Positions 45,570 to 57,697 of a stretch of 64,000 bases of DNA are shown piece by piece. Every line of letters begins with the position of its first letter. Position 1 is the stretch's first letter. The notes beneath the pieces were generated by a model, which saw nothing but the letters and a program-made list of their open reading frames with translations, did not search any database and was not told the DNA's origin. Origin of the DNA: Pagrus major (lineage: Eukaryota; Chordata; Actinopteri; Spariformes; Sparidae); contig NC_133227.1 in the NCBI RefSeq assembly GCF_040436345.1, forward strand, positions 23,248,671 to 23,312,670, read 5' to 3'. The position numbers and the translations under genes were made by a program.

Positions 45570-48378
45570 TCAGAAGAAAGTGACCTGTTCTGCCTCCTCC
45601 TGTCTCTCCTTCACCTCAGGTGTCTACAGAGAGACAAAGCAATTCAGTTACTGTTTAACTCTTTATCTTTGTCAGAAAGAGCAGCAGAAACAGAGAAAAT
45701 ACAATATAAAACACTGCAGCAGGATTACAGGTGAACATGTATTAAATGTATTTGTGTTGTGTGACATATTTACCAGAAACAACAGTGTGTGATGGATGAT
45801 GAACTCTCTGGTGAGTCTGAGCAGATCCTGGTTCATGGTCTGAAACAGAGTCGGGACCAGAACCACAGCCAGATTGTGAGCCGACATCTTGTTCACCTGA
45901 GAAAACATCTGGACCCTGAGGGGGAAACACATCTGGTGTAAGAAACACAGCTGGAGTCGGATCTAATACAGTCTGGTTTATGTCTTCACTTTGAGGATGT
46001 CAAGTAGACAGCTGTGATACGACTGTAGCCCTTTTCACACAGAGACGCCGCACTATCATCGCAACGAAAGCTCGCCTCTACGCCGCCTTTGTTTGTCCAC
46101 AATGAACCAAGCAGCGCCAAAATAAAACCCCTCCAGTGTGTCAATACATACAGCAAGAAGATGCATGACGGTACACATCATAATGTTGAGATCTGTGTGG
46201 TTTTTTTTATACGTGTTTCCACCTTTTAATCTAAACATGTAGCCGCCGACTGTTTATAATCACATGGATGCTGTTATAATGGGTTGTGATTGAGATCCTG
46301 ACCCACTGTGCATCCTGGAAAGTGGCAAAGTTACGTTTTCTGGCTCATGTTCAAGATGTTTACAACTGCTATGCAGGCACTTCAACTATCTTCAGAGCTT
46401 TCTTTTCAAATGACGAGTCAACTCATCAACTCACGCTTCAACTGCTTGATTTGTTGGTGTATAATTTTGTTTTGAATAACACTGTTTTCAGTCCAAACAT
46501 GTCCACATTTTCAATATATTTTATCTAAAACACTGAATCTGAATCAGCCTGAAAAACATGTTTCACGTGTGTGATTGCACAATGTAAAATCAACATACTT
46601 AAACCTCCCAAAATCCCACAAATATGACCGAGACACGACCTCAGTGTTTAACATACGCTCACTGACACCACCTACTGACCGAAGACCAGTACTACAAGCA
46701 CAACACTGTGTTTACGAGGTCTGGTATAGTCTTACATGTAGAAGTGTCCAAACAGTGCGTTGAGCGTTGCTCGGTTGTTGTCAGGAAGTTGTCGTAGCAA
46801 ACGTCGGTAGGCTGAAAACCTGGGTCTTTCATCTGAAATCACTGAGAGAGAAAAGTACAACTGTGGTATTACTACTGTTAATACTGCAGATACCTCCACT
46901 ACTGCTTCTGATGTTACTTTTACTGTTACACAGATACTACTGCAGTAGTGCTACAACACTTTACAGTTTATGTGAGTCAGTCTGAAATATAAATCTAACT
47001 AACTTAGGTACTTTTACTACAGATTGAAGAACTGCAAGTACCACATGTATTTGTACTAACCTGCGGCGTGCAGCCACTGCTGTTGGTCTCTGCCTGGGAT
47101 CAAACTCTCCTGCTGGCGGACATATTGTTTGAGGGCAGAGCACACGTCCAACACACCCTGCTCATCGCTCTCCAGGGTGGCGGAGCTAGGCGATGTCATC
47201 AGAGTCTGCACCAATCGGGTGACTTTAGGAGCGACGCCACAGCGCCGGTACACGCCCTCAATCTTTAGACCTGACAGACATACACACCAACAGTCAGACT
47301 GTCATATAACTCTTTGCAGCACGTTCAGTTTTTGTGTGACTATAAACCGACCGTGGGCTGTGATGTGGGAGATGCAGCGTTCAATGGCCGGCGGTACCGA
47401 ACCTCTCGACCCCACATCCAGCACCGGGTACAGAGACTGACGAGATAAGGCGGGTTTGGGTGGAGGAGGACGCATTGGACGTGTTTTCTGACTGGTCAGA
47501 GCTCTCTGCAGGTGGTTGAACCAGGACTGACAGCTGTGCTGCTCCTCAAAACGGCACGACACACTCCTGATGAGAAAAACAACAAAAAGCAGCCTGTGAT
47601 GTCACACATACCTGTGGTGAATTGAGTCAATCAGAAGTCAGGAAATATAAAAGTTAAAGTAAAAATCTTTCTGTTTGTACAGCTGATTAAACATTTGTAA
47701 TCTTTCATTTTGAATTTGAATAAATCTTTATTGTCTCAGAAGGGAAACAAATGTATGTATTGCACACCTGTTTGCAGTCACCATGGTGATGATGTTTTCC
47801 GATGGATCCATGTCTGAAAGAGAAAATAACAAGATTTGCTGTTTAGAGACGTCATACGAAGCTTTAGCATCAGATTTGACATCAAACTGATTCTCAACGT
47901 TTATAATTTTGTCTTTATTTCTTCTTTCTTTTCGAACAAAAGTTCAACTTCGTCAGGAGATCAGAGAAAAACAGAACTTTACACAGTTAATTAACTCGTT
48001 ACCGTGGCTACTGAGCGCGCTCAGTTCAATCCTCAGAGGCTGCTGTGTGTTTCTGTGGACGGGATGAACGCTGACTCCGTCCTCCCATAGTAACAACCAG
48101 GCATCAGAATGACTTGAGGTACCGCACACTTCTACGACACACACTTTACTGACAGCGGAGGCTCCGCCCACCTCTGCATAGGACACGCCCCCCGGGAGGA
48201 TCACCTGGAAACGTAAACTCAGGTTATACTCATAACTAAAAGTCAGGTTGATATTAGTATTCACCCAAAAAACCAGACCTGAACCTTCAAACATCTAAAG
48301 GTGAACACCAGACAACACTTCTTCCTCACTTCTTCTGTATGTCTGAAAACTCAAACTGGTCCTCACAGAGATCGATAT

Positions 48379-48412
<34 letters not shown>

Positions 48413-50110
48413 AGGTTTACCTTCAGTATGTGCACCAGATGACTGAGCAGCGCGTCCTGGTTGTCAGTAGCACAGATCAGCTGATCGTTTAATGTCACCA
48501 TCTCAAACTGATGAACTGGTCTGAAAACACATGAACACATGGACGGGAAGGCGAATGAAGCACTAATAGTAGAACTTACTGTGTTACAGTCTGATCTCAG
48601 ACACACGAAACATCACAGAAAACAGTTCATAAGCTGTTCAAAAATGCACTGAAACTCACATGAAAGTAGTTACTTGATGGCTGTAACAGAAAACCCATCA
48701 TAGTTTTTCCTCCACCTGTTCAAGCAGTTTGTACCAACCTGCAGTGATGGAGGAGTCTCCACCAGAGGGAGCTGTTGTCTTAAACAAGATTTCAAGCATC
48801 TGTGACCTTTTTTTATATATTAAATCGTATGCATAGCCCATCAGAGAGAGAAATCATTCTGATTGGCTGTTCAGCTAAGCAAATCAGTGTACAAGAAAAG
48901 AAAAGAAAAGCAAAGCACCTTCAGGCTGTTGCTGTAGAATCCATGATTTCATTCATTTAATGTGGTTAGAAGTGACTAAATTAGGGAGAGAGTTGTGTGA
49001 ACAATAATAGGTTTGTATATCCACAGTCCTGAGTCTTCTGAATGAAGACTACTGCCACCTGGTGGTATGGAGAGTTATTTCCTCTCACGCAGGCGCAGAA
49101 CCTAAAAGCTAGTTGACCGTCGGCTGTAATCTTTACGGTGTGTTCAAGTGCAGCTTTTTGGCTGAGACACAGGCGGCAACAGTCAGTCTTTGTTGCCGCC
49201 TGTTCTTTGATGTCTGTTTGATAACCAAAGATGGTGGGAGGTTCACCACTTTGTGAAACACATTGATTGATTGTATAAAGAAGATTACTACATGGGCTCA
49301 CGAACACCTCAGAAAACTGCTGTCAGTAAACACAGTTCTTTTGTGAATGACTGCAATATTTTTTACAACTTTTTGGTATTTAGAGTTTGTAGTTGTACGA
49401 GCAGTATCAGTACTAGCAGTATAAGTGTCCGTGGTATTTACCCGTCTTTGACAAAGACAGACAGAACTTCTCGCAGGTCGAGGACGTCACACGCTGCAGA
49501 GTCGTTTTCCAACGAGAAGAGAAAACGATCGTCTTCCAGTTTACCATGAAGCTCCTCCTCTTCCTCATCTGCACACACACACACACACACAAACACAACA
49601 GGGTTGAAAGTGGCTTCTTGTTTTATACATTAAAGACATCGGGTTTTAGGCAATTGAAAAATGTTTAAAATAAAAAATTTGTGCAGCAGCAACAAGAGAA
49701 AGATTCGAAAAGTTTGTTTCAAACATCAACGATTTGTTTTGTTTCGACCTCATCTTCTGTTTTTGTTGATCATTTCTAACATTTATACTTTTTCTTCTGT
49801 ATTTCTGGTCCTACATGCTCATTATGAATTCATCCAGGTGATTCATCCCACCTGAGGGGGCGGAGTCAGGTCTCCTATTAGCTGATTGCGGCAGGTAAGG
49901 CGGGACATCTGAATAAAGGAGAAAACACAGACTTGAGTAAAGAATCACATCCAGGTGAGTTTTTAAACAGAAAGTTAATGTCAATGACCACACCCACCTG
50001 TGATGTCATAGTGTACTGCAGTACAACAAGGTGAGAAGCCAAGATGTATGTACCTGTGTGTTAGCTGTTTGTGTGCATTACCTGTGTGTTACTCATGTGT
50101 TACCTGTGTA

Positions 50111-50146
<36 letters not shown>

Positions 50147-50811
50147 CTGTGTGTTTTTCTGTGTGTGTTTCCTTTATGTATGTGTTACCTGCATGTGTGT
50201 GTGTGTGTTACCTGTGCATTACCTGTGTACTCGTTGAGTCGGAGCAGCTCGGTCTGCAGAGCCTGACCCGCCCTCTCAGCCAGCAGGACGGCGGAGGGGC
50301 TCTGAGGGTCTGACTGACACACCTGCACACAGGTAACATCACTCAGTTACAGTCATCAACTCACAGTTTTATACTGGTGCAGTCACCATGACAACGGAAA
50401 CACCTGGATTAACTGAGATGTAACTCTACCACAAGAAATATTTCATCATTATTTATTAAGTTGCTCGCTACTCAAGTAACTTTTCTAGTTATTGCTTTTG
50501 TAATCTTACTCAAGTAGATGACTATTTTTACTTCCACTCAAGTAACTGTTTATGAAAAGTAACATCACTTTTACTCGAGGACATTTTTTGGCTACTCTTC
50601 CCACCTCTGCACATGTATTAAATTAATGTTACATGTTCACGACAACTTCACTTTGTAGCTTTTATGTAACAGAGCAACACTGACTGACAGACATGCAGTG
50701 AAGTTTCACAACAAGTCAGACTTAATATAGCACAATATAATATTTACAAGATAACTAGACATGCAAAAATGATTCTGTTGATCATTTACTTCATATACGT
50801 GTCTGTGTGGT

Positions 50812-50851
<40 letters not shown>

Positions 50852-53800
50852 GAATGATTATTGATCTAAATGACGTGTCATAAATGCTCAAAGAGGAAAA
50901 CCATCCAACCTTTGCTCCTGAGCAGATCAAAGACATTGTTTCTTCTATGTCATCGCCACAAACCACCTGACGCAGCCTCTGAAACACACACACACGAACA
51001 CACACATATATTATCATCATCACCACACACATCTGTACAGGTAATGTCTTAACTTGTGTTTAAATATAAAAACGCCTTAGCTGTATTTCCTCTAATGTCC
51101 ACGAGATGTTGCTGTTATAAAACTTGATTGAAGTCAATTTAAAAAAATAATAATACAAAAACAATTATCAGAGCCACATTAAGACACTGAAGGGAAATTT
51201 TAACAAATAAAACTTAAATTGAGTGTATTATTATTATTTTGGATTACAGAAGCATGTAGAGTCGAACAAAATTCTATTATAATGCTCTGTTTAAATAGAT
51301 AAGTGGATGTATTTATATTGTACGCTAGTATTTAAGTGTATTTATTGAGGTATGTAATTCAAATTTGGAGTACTATAAGTACTGGTATTAATACTTCATA
51401 CATCAGCATTTATATTTTGTCTATAACCTATTGGTCAAGTAGAAAAACTGATATATTTCCTATATTCTGAAATAAATGTGCTGAATATGTACAATATACA
51501 GTGATTCATGTGTTTTGGTTGCTGGTGAAAGTTTTTACACCATATATTTAATTCATAAACATGAGTCTATGAAAGTAACTGAGTCAGACCTGATTCATCT
51601 GAGAGTGTGAGGAGGTCAGAGCGTGGACTCGTCTGTAGCGCCCCTTGCTGTATTTATCCAGGATGAACTTTAACCTCTCCTCATCAGACGACTCCGGACG
51701 CAACTGCTCCGTCGCCGGCACAGCGGGAGCCCACACCTGATTGGCCAGCCGGTTACCGTAGGTGAGAAACAACTGGGAGGGAAAGCGATAAAATGTCATG
51801 TATGAGTGGTTCAGTCCCCCCTTACTTGTATGAGTGTTTCAGTCTGCCATTACCTGTATTAGTGGTTCAGTCCAGATCTTGCTATCCATCTTCAGACTGC
51901 GTACCTTTGACAAGCTACTGCCAAGAGATCGATGATGACCTGGAAACAGATACTGTTAGCATATGCATCAGCATTCAACACTTACACGCAAATACATTTT
52001 GAATATTTGGGAGGAAATCGGGTTTAGTTGTGTATCTGTCTTTGGTGGTTTAGATGACCGGTCATCTAAAAAATCAAATTTATCTTATGAAGTCCTGAAG
52101 AGATAAAGTCCTTTTCAGTTTTTCATTTTATTGCCATGTCATAATTAAAGGTCCGCCTCCTTTAACCAACTCCTTTTATAGTGCATTCAGGCGCTAATCA
52201 ACATTTTCAGCCAATAATTTGCAGTGTTATTCACAGTGGTAAACCTGGAACAGTTCTATAATTTCTCTTATTTTGAATCAGACAACATGGTTGTAATCTT
52301 GTGAATAAAATAAAATCTGTTTTATGGTTTTGTTCAGACTCTTGCAGGTCTTGGTAAATGTTAAAAGAAAGATCCTTGTCTGGGTTGATACAGAAAAGTC
52401 AGCAGTGACTTAAGACATTTAATTGAAACCACAGTCTTTCACGAACATTAACCAAAGTGTTTTTTGTTGTTGAAAGCATAGACTGGACAATAAATTAGTA
52501 ATATCTAAATCAACACATGAAGTGAACACGATTAGCCTCCATGTGCCCTCTGTTAGCTCGTACTTGCACAGGCCTGACAGATGACCAGCAGCAGGTTGAC
52601 TGATGCCCACTCTGGATTGGCTGCACCGCAGTCGCCACACACTTTGTTGTCGGGGTTTTCCCAGAGACGCAGCGCTACCTGGCTGTTGGACAGGGCACTT
52701 AGAATAGTTGAGGTCAGTTTTTCCAACCAGTTGGACAGATCCTTCGACGAATCAACAGAGAGGCTGCAGGCAGGGGCCAGGGGAAAGAAGAACAAAGAAT
52801 GAACTTTAAGACTTAATACAACTTTAGTAAGGACAGTAACAGGTGACAGGCCTTCAGATGGACAGACAGACAGACAGACAGATAGACAGGTGTGTACTTG
52901 AAGGTCTTGTATGGAGTGATGAGGGAAAACGAGTGTTTTCCTGTAGATTTGACTGAGGCAACATTCAGGGGGACAGAGAAGGAGGCGATACCCAGCTGGA
53001 AGCCCTCCTTGTTGGGATAAATCCAGAGGTCGTGACCCCAGACAGCGGCGTAAATACGGCTCCGCGGGTCCTTGATGGTGATTTGTCCATGGATTTCTGG
53101 GGGGGGAGGACTTGGCTGGCCTCGAGACGCCAGCAGAGACGTAACCCAACCTTCATGAACCTCTGAGAGATGAAAAATACATGATTAAGAATCATCATAT
53201 ACTGGAAACTTTGACTTCGCTGCTCTCTGGAATCTGCAAATGATCTCCCTCTTGCATGCTGAGAGATCCGATCACAAGTGGACAGCTTTAAGTACAGGTG
53301 TGAGTGCACCATAGACCCATTGAGGACACATTTGAGATCACTAAGGCCACATTTGGAGGTGGTCCGGGCCATGTATGACCACATTCTTTTTGCAGTGTAA
53401 ACATGGATGTGTCCTAGGCCACATTAAAGGCCTACTGACGTCCTCTGTGAAACAATAAGAAGCCACTAGAACAGACAGCAGTAATACACAGCAGCAGCAT
53501 TCTTACCATCATTATGAGCCATGAAGTCATAATGTTTCTTCCTGAAGTAAACAGAGAATCTGCCCTTATCCTGTTTCTTCACATTGGTGATACTGGAGAC
53601 ATGAAACAGCACCTCACTGAACCGGTCCTGCACATCAAAACAAACACACCCATCACTGTATAGACAGACTGACAGACACAGGTATGCTGAGAGAGACCTA
53701 CAGGTAGATAGACACTGACTTACTGTGCGTTTTTTCCACAGAGACATCAGCTGTCCGTCCAACGTCGCCCACAAAACACTGTGTCTACCAGAGAAAGAGA

Positions 53801-55235
53801 GAAAACATGTTTGTATATGTGTGTATCTGTCTGCCTATCATCCATTATCTGTCCTCTGAATCAAGTCTGTTCTGACTGGCAGCTTCTGTCCTGATCTGGT
53901 GTTCCTCAGGGATCAATCCTAGGTCCCCTGATGTTTTACAACAGACTGTCATTGCTTAAATTCCCAGTGAAACAGCTAAAAGTCACGTAGTTACAAACTC
54001 TAAAATAACGTTAAAAATACCTTCAAAACGGCTCTTTGTCACTATTGGGCCTGATAGTGGTGCATAAGTGAGATATGGAGTAGGACATATGCGGAAATAA
54101 AACCCTCAAACAGTAAGTTTTAGTTTGTGGTAACTCCAACGATCCGTGGATGGACTTAACCCTAAACTTAGTTTCAGTTCTACCAGGATCTTATTGAGGT
54201 GCGTTATTAATGACTGACTCAACAGCAGCAATTCTGAAAAACAGTAATGATGATTGTAATGATGATGATGGTGATGGTGATGTTACCTGAAGCCCTTCCA
54301 CATGTCCAGCCAGCTGGATCGGACCACGGCGCTCTGTGGAGTTTGTGGAGTTGAACTCCCACTGCCCCCCTTCTTCCTGGACACTCGAATAGTGGCCGCT
54401 CTGCAAGACAATCAACCTTTAGGAGATTGAAGCTCTTTCTCTGTGCAGAATCAAAAACTCTGAGTTGCATTATGGGGAAATTGAACTTGTTTTCTTGACC
54501 AAACAGGAAGACACGATATGAGCAAACGAAACAACATTGTAAAACTGTGAATACAACCTATGAGATGATTGAAAGATACACCTGTACACCTGAAAAGACT
54601 CACAAGAACAAACAATACATACTGAGAAAGATGTGTGTGTTTGTGTGTGTGTACATGCCTACCTCGGTTTCTTCTGTTTCAGAGGCTTTTGTGATTGGTT
54701 AGGAGGACGAGGAGGGGGCGGGGCTGGCCGACTGGGGGTCAGACGACTTGATGGAAGGCTGCAAAACACAAATATCAACGTTGTGTTAGAAGCAGCACTG
54801 ATTTGATTAGTACCAGTAGTCATTCTAGTACTGTATCCATACTTGTTGGTGTTAGCAGCAGGATCTCCTTCCATTGGTCCATCGGCACCAGAGGGGGCAG
54901 GGCTAACTCCTGTATCTTCCTCCTCATTGGATGAGTCAGTCTCAATTTCCTCTTGACTCGCCCAAGAAGCCAACAGAGTGACGTATGGGCTTTCTTCTTC
55001 TTTGGTGGTGTGAGGACCTGAACCTGGAACCAAAACAAACTGGAATCAGACTGACAGGAGGGTCAGGAGACGAAGTGAAATGAGCCGCGGTTTCAGTACC
55101 TTCCTCTGTTGGCTCAGCAGCGTCCTCTAGTGGAGGTAGCGTGACTCCAGAATTCTGGTCCAAAGTTGACATCACCAGCTGTGACAGTGCCCCAACATCT
55201 GGACACATAAGCACAGCTTGATTGAAATCAGAAAC

Positions 55236-55270
<35 letters not shown>

Positions 55271-56552
55271 GTACCTGTGTGAGCATCTCCAAACTTCTGC
55301 AGTGAGGGCGTTGGGGCTGAAGGGGTGGCTGGGGTCGTCATGGAGCTTACAGCAGGGTTAGCCACACTGCTAACAAGGCCTGCTAAACTCGGTATGTTAG
55401 CAAATGAGCTAACAATGCTGTCTAAGCTAACAGCACCTGTGTTATTAGCAGGTACAGGTGTGTTGGTGGAGGCGGAGTTTAATGTAGCAGCAGCTGGATT
55501 AGCCACAGTGCTAGCAGCTCCTGCTAAGCTAGGTATGTGAGCGGCAATGCTGTTAGCCATGCTGTCGATTGAGGGGGGAGCTGAGGGGGTTGTCGTGGCA
55601 GGTGCAGTGGGGGCGGAGCCACCGATGGAGGTGGCGAATCCAGCCAAAGATGGGATGTTGGTGGCGATGAGGTCAGTGACGCCAGCCAGAGTTGGGAAAA
55701 TGGCGCCACGGTCCGACCCACCGGCAGCAGGAAAAGGAGGAGCATCTTGACCTGAAGAAGAGGACACAGTGACATCATCATCAGACATCAGCTGATAGAC
55801 TGAAACACCCGTCAATCAAACAAACACATCTCAGCGTCCAGGTGCACGTCCTCTAACGTCAAACTCTAAAAACCTATAACACAATCAGTTGTCAGACTTT
55901 TACAGTAAGAGTCATATTCAAGATCAACAACCACACTGAGACAGAACCAGCTGTGTCTTTCATTACAGCGGTAACATCTTCACTTGAGGTGATATCATCA
56001 CCAGTCAAAAGACAAACTGGTTTGAGATAATCACCAGTCTGCTGTCTCCACAAACATCAACAATGGCTTTAATGTGCAGGAACAAACCGGTTTTACTGTT
56101 CAGACTGAAAACATGCAGCAACACGTCAGCAGGGTCCGACTAAAATATACTGAGTGACAATCAGTCAGGTTTCTTATCTTGAGGAAGTATTTTTAGATCC
56201 GTCATCAAGCTTTGTTTTACTTCTAATAAGATCAATATGACTGAATTAACATGTGATGAGGGTGAATGTTACAGGAGTTATGTGGGTGTGTACCTGTGCT
56301 CAGGTGAACTCCATTAGACAAAACCGTTTGCAGATTTTCACCAATCACATCTCTGGAAAACAAATATTAAAAGTCTCAGTTTGTTTTCGTGTTTAAATCC
56401 AACAATCAACTCTCATGTGTGTAGAATTAAAGGTTTGTTCCGTAGATTTAAAGGTGAACTCACCTGTCCAAGGAGGAGGCAGAGTTGAGTCTGTCCCTCA
56501 CGTAACGAGATCGAGGCTTCGGGACAGGAATTGAAGGAGGAGGAGAAGTCAT
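45570..56552 (-). CDS. ARAP-family protein (PH, ArfGAP, ankyrin, RhoGAP), short C terminus
   Basis: 25 coding exons join in frame: 56464-56552, 56294-56352, 55275-55751, 55100-55198, 54843-55023, 54663-54758, 54287-54400, 53724-53784, 53507-53627, 52898-53162, 52564-52763, 51854-51939, 51590-51772, 50910-50978, 50223-50322, 49852-49908, 49442-49568, 48421-48520, 48003-48204, 47768-47813, 47352-47566, 47061-47270, 46736-46832, 45774-45915, 45570-45623; 1149 residues. Order: Pro/Ala-rich N terminus with repeats; two PH domains (SSWLDMWKGFR; EVHEGWVTSL); ArfGAP zinc finger CGDCGAANPEW..CQACASHHRSLG, with its GAP arginine; an ankyrin-like helix pair (AERAGQALQTELL); two divergent PH domains; RhoGAP with its arginine finger (GVYRRCG) and NKMSAHNLAVVLVPTLFQ. 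It ends LTPEVKERQEEAEQVTFF, without the RA domain and final PH usual in ARAP1-3, and no SAM domain was found. Role by family: GAP for Arf and Rho GTPases at PIP3 membranes. Paralogue not resolved; splice models unverified. Confidence 0.88.
48380..48410. repeat. (CA)n microsatellite
   Basis: CA run directly behind the donor of the exon at 48421-48520 in the ARAP gene. Confidence 0.95.
49000..49270. repeat. Dispersed repeat in an ARAP intron
   Basis: ACTGCCACCTGGTGGTATGG, then AGGCGCAGAACCTAAAAGCT and a CTTTGATG end, matching the repeat near 31530-31610 in the GIMAP intron. Non-coding. Confidence 0.5.
50031..50222. repeat. GT-rich minisatellite with repeated splice-donor-like units
   Basis: In the ARAP intron right behind the exon at 50223-50322, the unit (minus strand) CACAGGTAAC/GCACAGGTAATG recurs at least five times, separated by CA runs (a perfect one at 50115-50142). 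Each unit contains CAGGTAA, the same sequence as the real donor at 50222. Confidence 0.7.
50811..50848. repeat. (GT)n microsatellite
   Basis: Perfect GT run of about 17 units in an ARAP intron. Confidence 0.95.
53195..53445. repeat. Dispersed inverted-repeat element, one end, in an ARAP intron
   Basis: GAGAGATCCGATCACAAGTG, then GACAGCTTTAAGTACAGGTG and a CATTGAGGACACATTTGAGATC block. The same order occurs at 62940-63060, the end of the element at 62929-63982. The intron also holds AGGCCACATTAAAGGCC. Confidence 0.55.
53840..53960 (+). mobile_element. LINE reverse-transcriptase fragment
   Basis: The plus-strand frame reads SGVPQGSILGPLMFY, the conserved box of non-LTR reverse transcriptases (GVPQGS.LGPLLF). 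The fragment is about 120 bp, antisense to the ARAP gene, inside an intron. Probably L2 clade. Confidence 0.7.
55236..55270. repeat. (GATT)n microsatellite at a splice donor
   Basis: About eight GATT units fill nearly half of the 76-bp ARAP intron 55199-55274, starting four bases inside its donor. Confidence 0.9.
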
Positions 56553-57275
56553 CTGGAGGGAAAGAAAGACAATGGATCAATTATCTATCAGGAAGCATCA
56601 GCATCTCACTGAGCGCCTGTTAACAGAAGTGTTAATTGATTAGTGTGTTTATCTATTGATCCAGCATGTGTTTTGTTTTGATTTGAGGTGTTTGACATGA
56701 TGCCTGGTTGATTGTGACGTTATTTTATGATCGCCTGTTGATTTATTCACCCGTAACCGCAGCTAATGATTAAGACAGAGAGTGTTACTTATTTGGTATG
56801 AATGTTTTTTTAATCTGTTAATCTGGGACACAGATGATGACATCACATGTATGAGTCATGGGTCAACACATGACACATGTCATCAAGTAGTTTCTGCAGT
56901 TTATCTGTTCATCTGGAGGTTGCTGTTCAGTAAATATTCAACGAATGCTTAAAGCGTTTTAATGTTTCAGTTCATAACAACACGTCTGATCTTGAATCAG
57001 CAGTTTAAAACATTAAAAAACGTGATGATTTCCATTTTCAAAACATGAAACAGAAGAAGGAACTTAACATTTTTGATTTCAATCAACAGAAGAAGAAACA
57101 CAAAGTTTCTGATTTCTATCCACAGAAGAAAAACACAAAGTTCCTGATTCCTATCAACAGAAGAAAAACACAAAGTTCCTGATTTCAATCAACAGAAGAA
57201 GGAACTGAAAGCTTCTGATTTCTATCCACAGAAAAGTATTTTTCTTTTTAACTCAAATATGGTTGTCACACATAC

Positions 57276-57450
57276 CGTGTTGTGAACTCCTGTGCTGAGA
57301 CAAACACCTGAGAGACCTGCTGTCCACCTGTCGATCTGTTCTCCTGTCGATCTGTTAACCTGTCAGTCAGTTCTTCTGTTCCTGTGCCAGTAAATCTGTG
57401 TCTGCTTCAGATCCATGTGCACTCATAAAAACTGAACCGTCACATCTGCT
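57276..57450 (-). promoter_or_regulatory. Likely non-coding first exon and promoter of the ARAP-family gene
   Basis: The coding start at 56552 lies directly behind a splice acceptor (TTTCCCTCCAG), so the 5' UTR must be spliced. A donor AACACG/GTATGTG at 57276/57275 on the minus strand is the best upstream partner. A CACCGGAAGAG (ETS-type) site lies near 57455. The transcription start was not located. Confidence 0.4.
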
Positions 57451-57633
57451 CTCTTCCGGTGTGTTTGCAGTGTTAAGGTGGATTTATGGCTCCGTGCGTT
57501 AAAGGGCTCAACTGTACCAGTGTTCACCCGAACCAATCAGCTGTCAGGACGCTGATCAGGTGTTCAAGCTGCGAAAGTTTTTTTTACAGTGAAATACGAC
57601 CGGTTCAACCTGCTGCAAGAATGTGGGTGTGGT

Positions 57634-57636
<3 letters not shown>

Positions 57637-57695
<59 letters not shown>
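57637..57695. repeat. (GT)n microsatellite
   Basis: Perfect GT run of nearly 30 units; the 107-codon open frame across it is an artefact of the repeat. Confidence 0.95.

Positions 57696-57697
<2 letters not shown>

Noticed and set aside
47068-47440. Plus-strand frames of 66-103 codons opposite the RhoGAP exons
   Set aside because: Antisense shadows; the minus strand has domain motifs and correct splice phases.
50031-50313. Cys/Val-rich plus-strand frames of 68-80 codons
   Set aside because: Translation of GT-rich repeats inside an ARAP intron.
55325-55540. Plus-strand frames of 67-71 codons opposite the ARAP repeat exon
   Set aside because: Shadow of the minus-strand IPSLAG exon.
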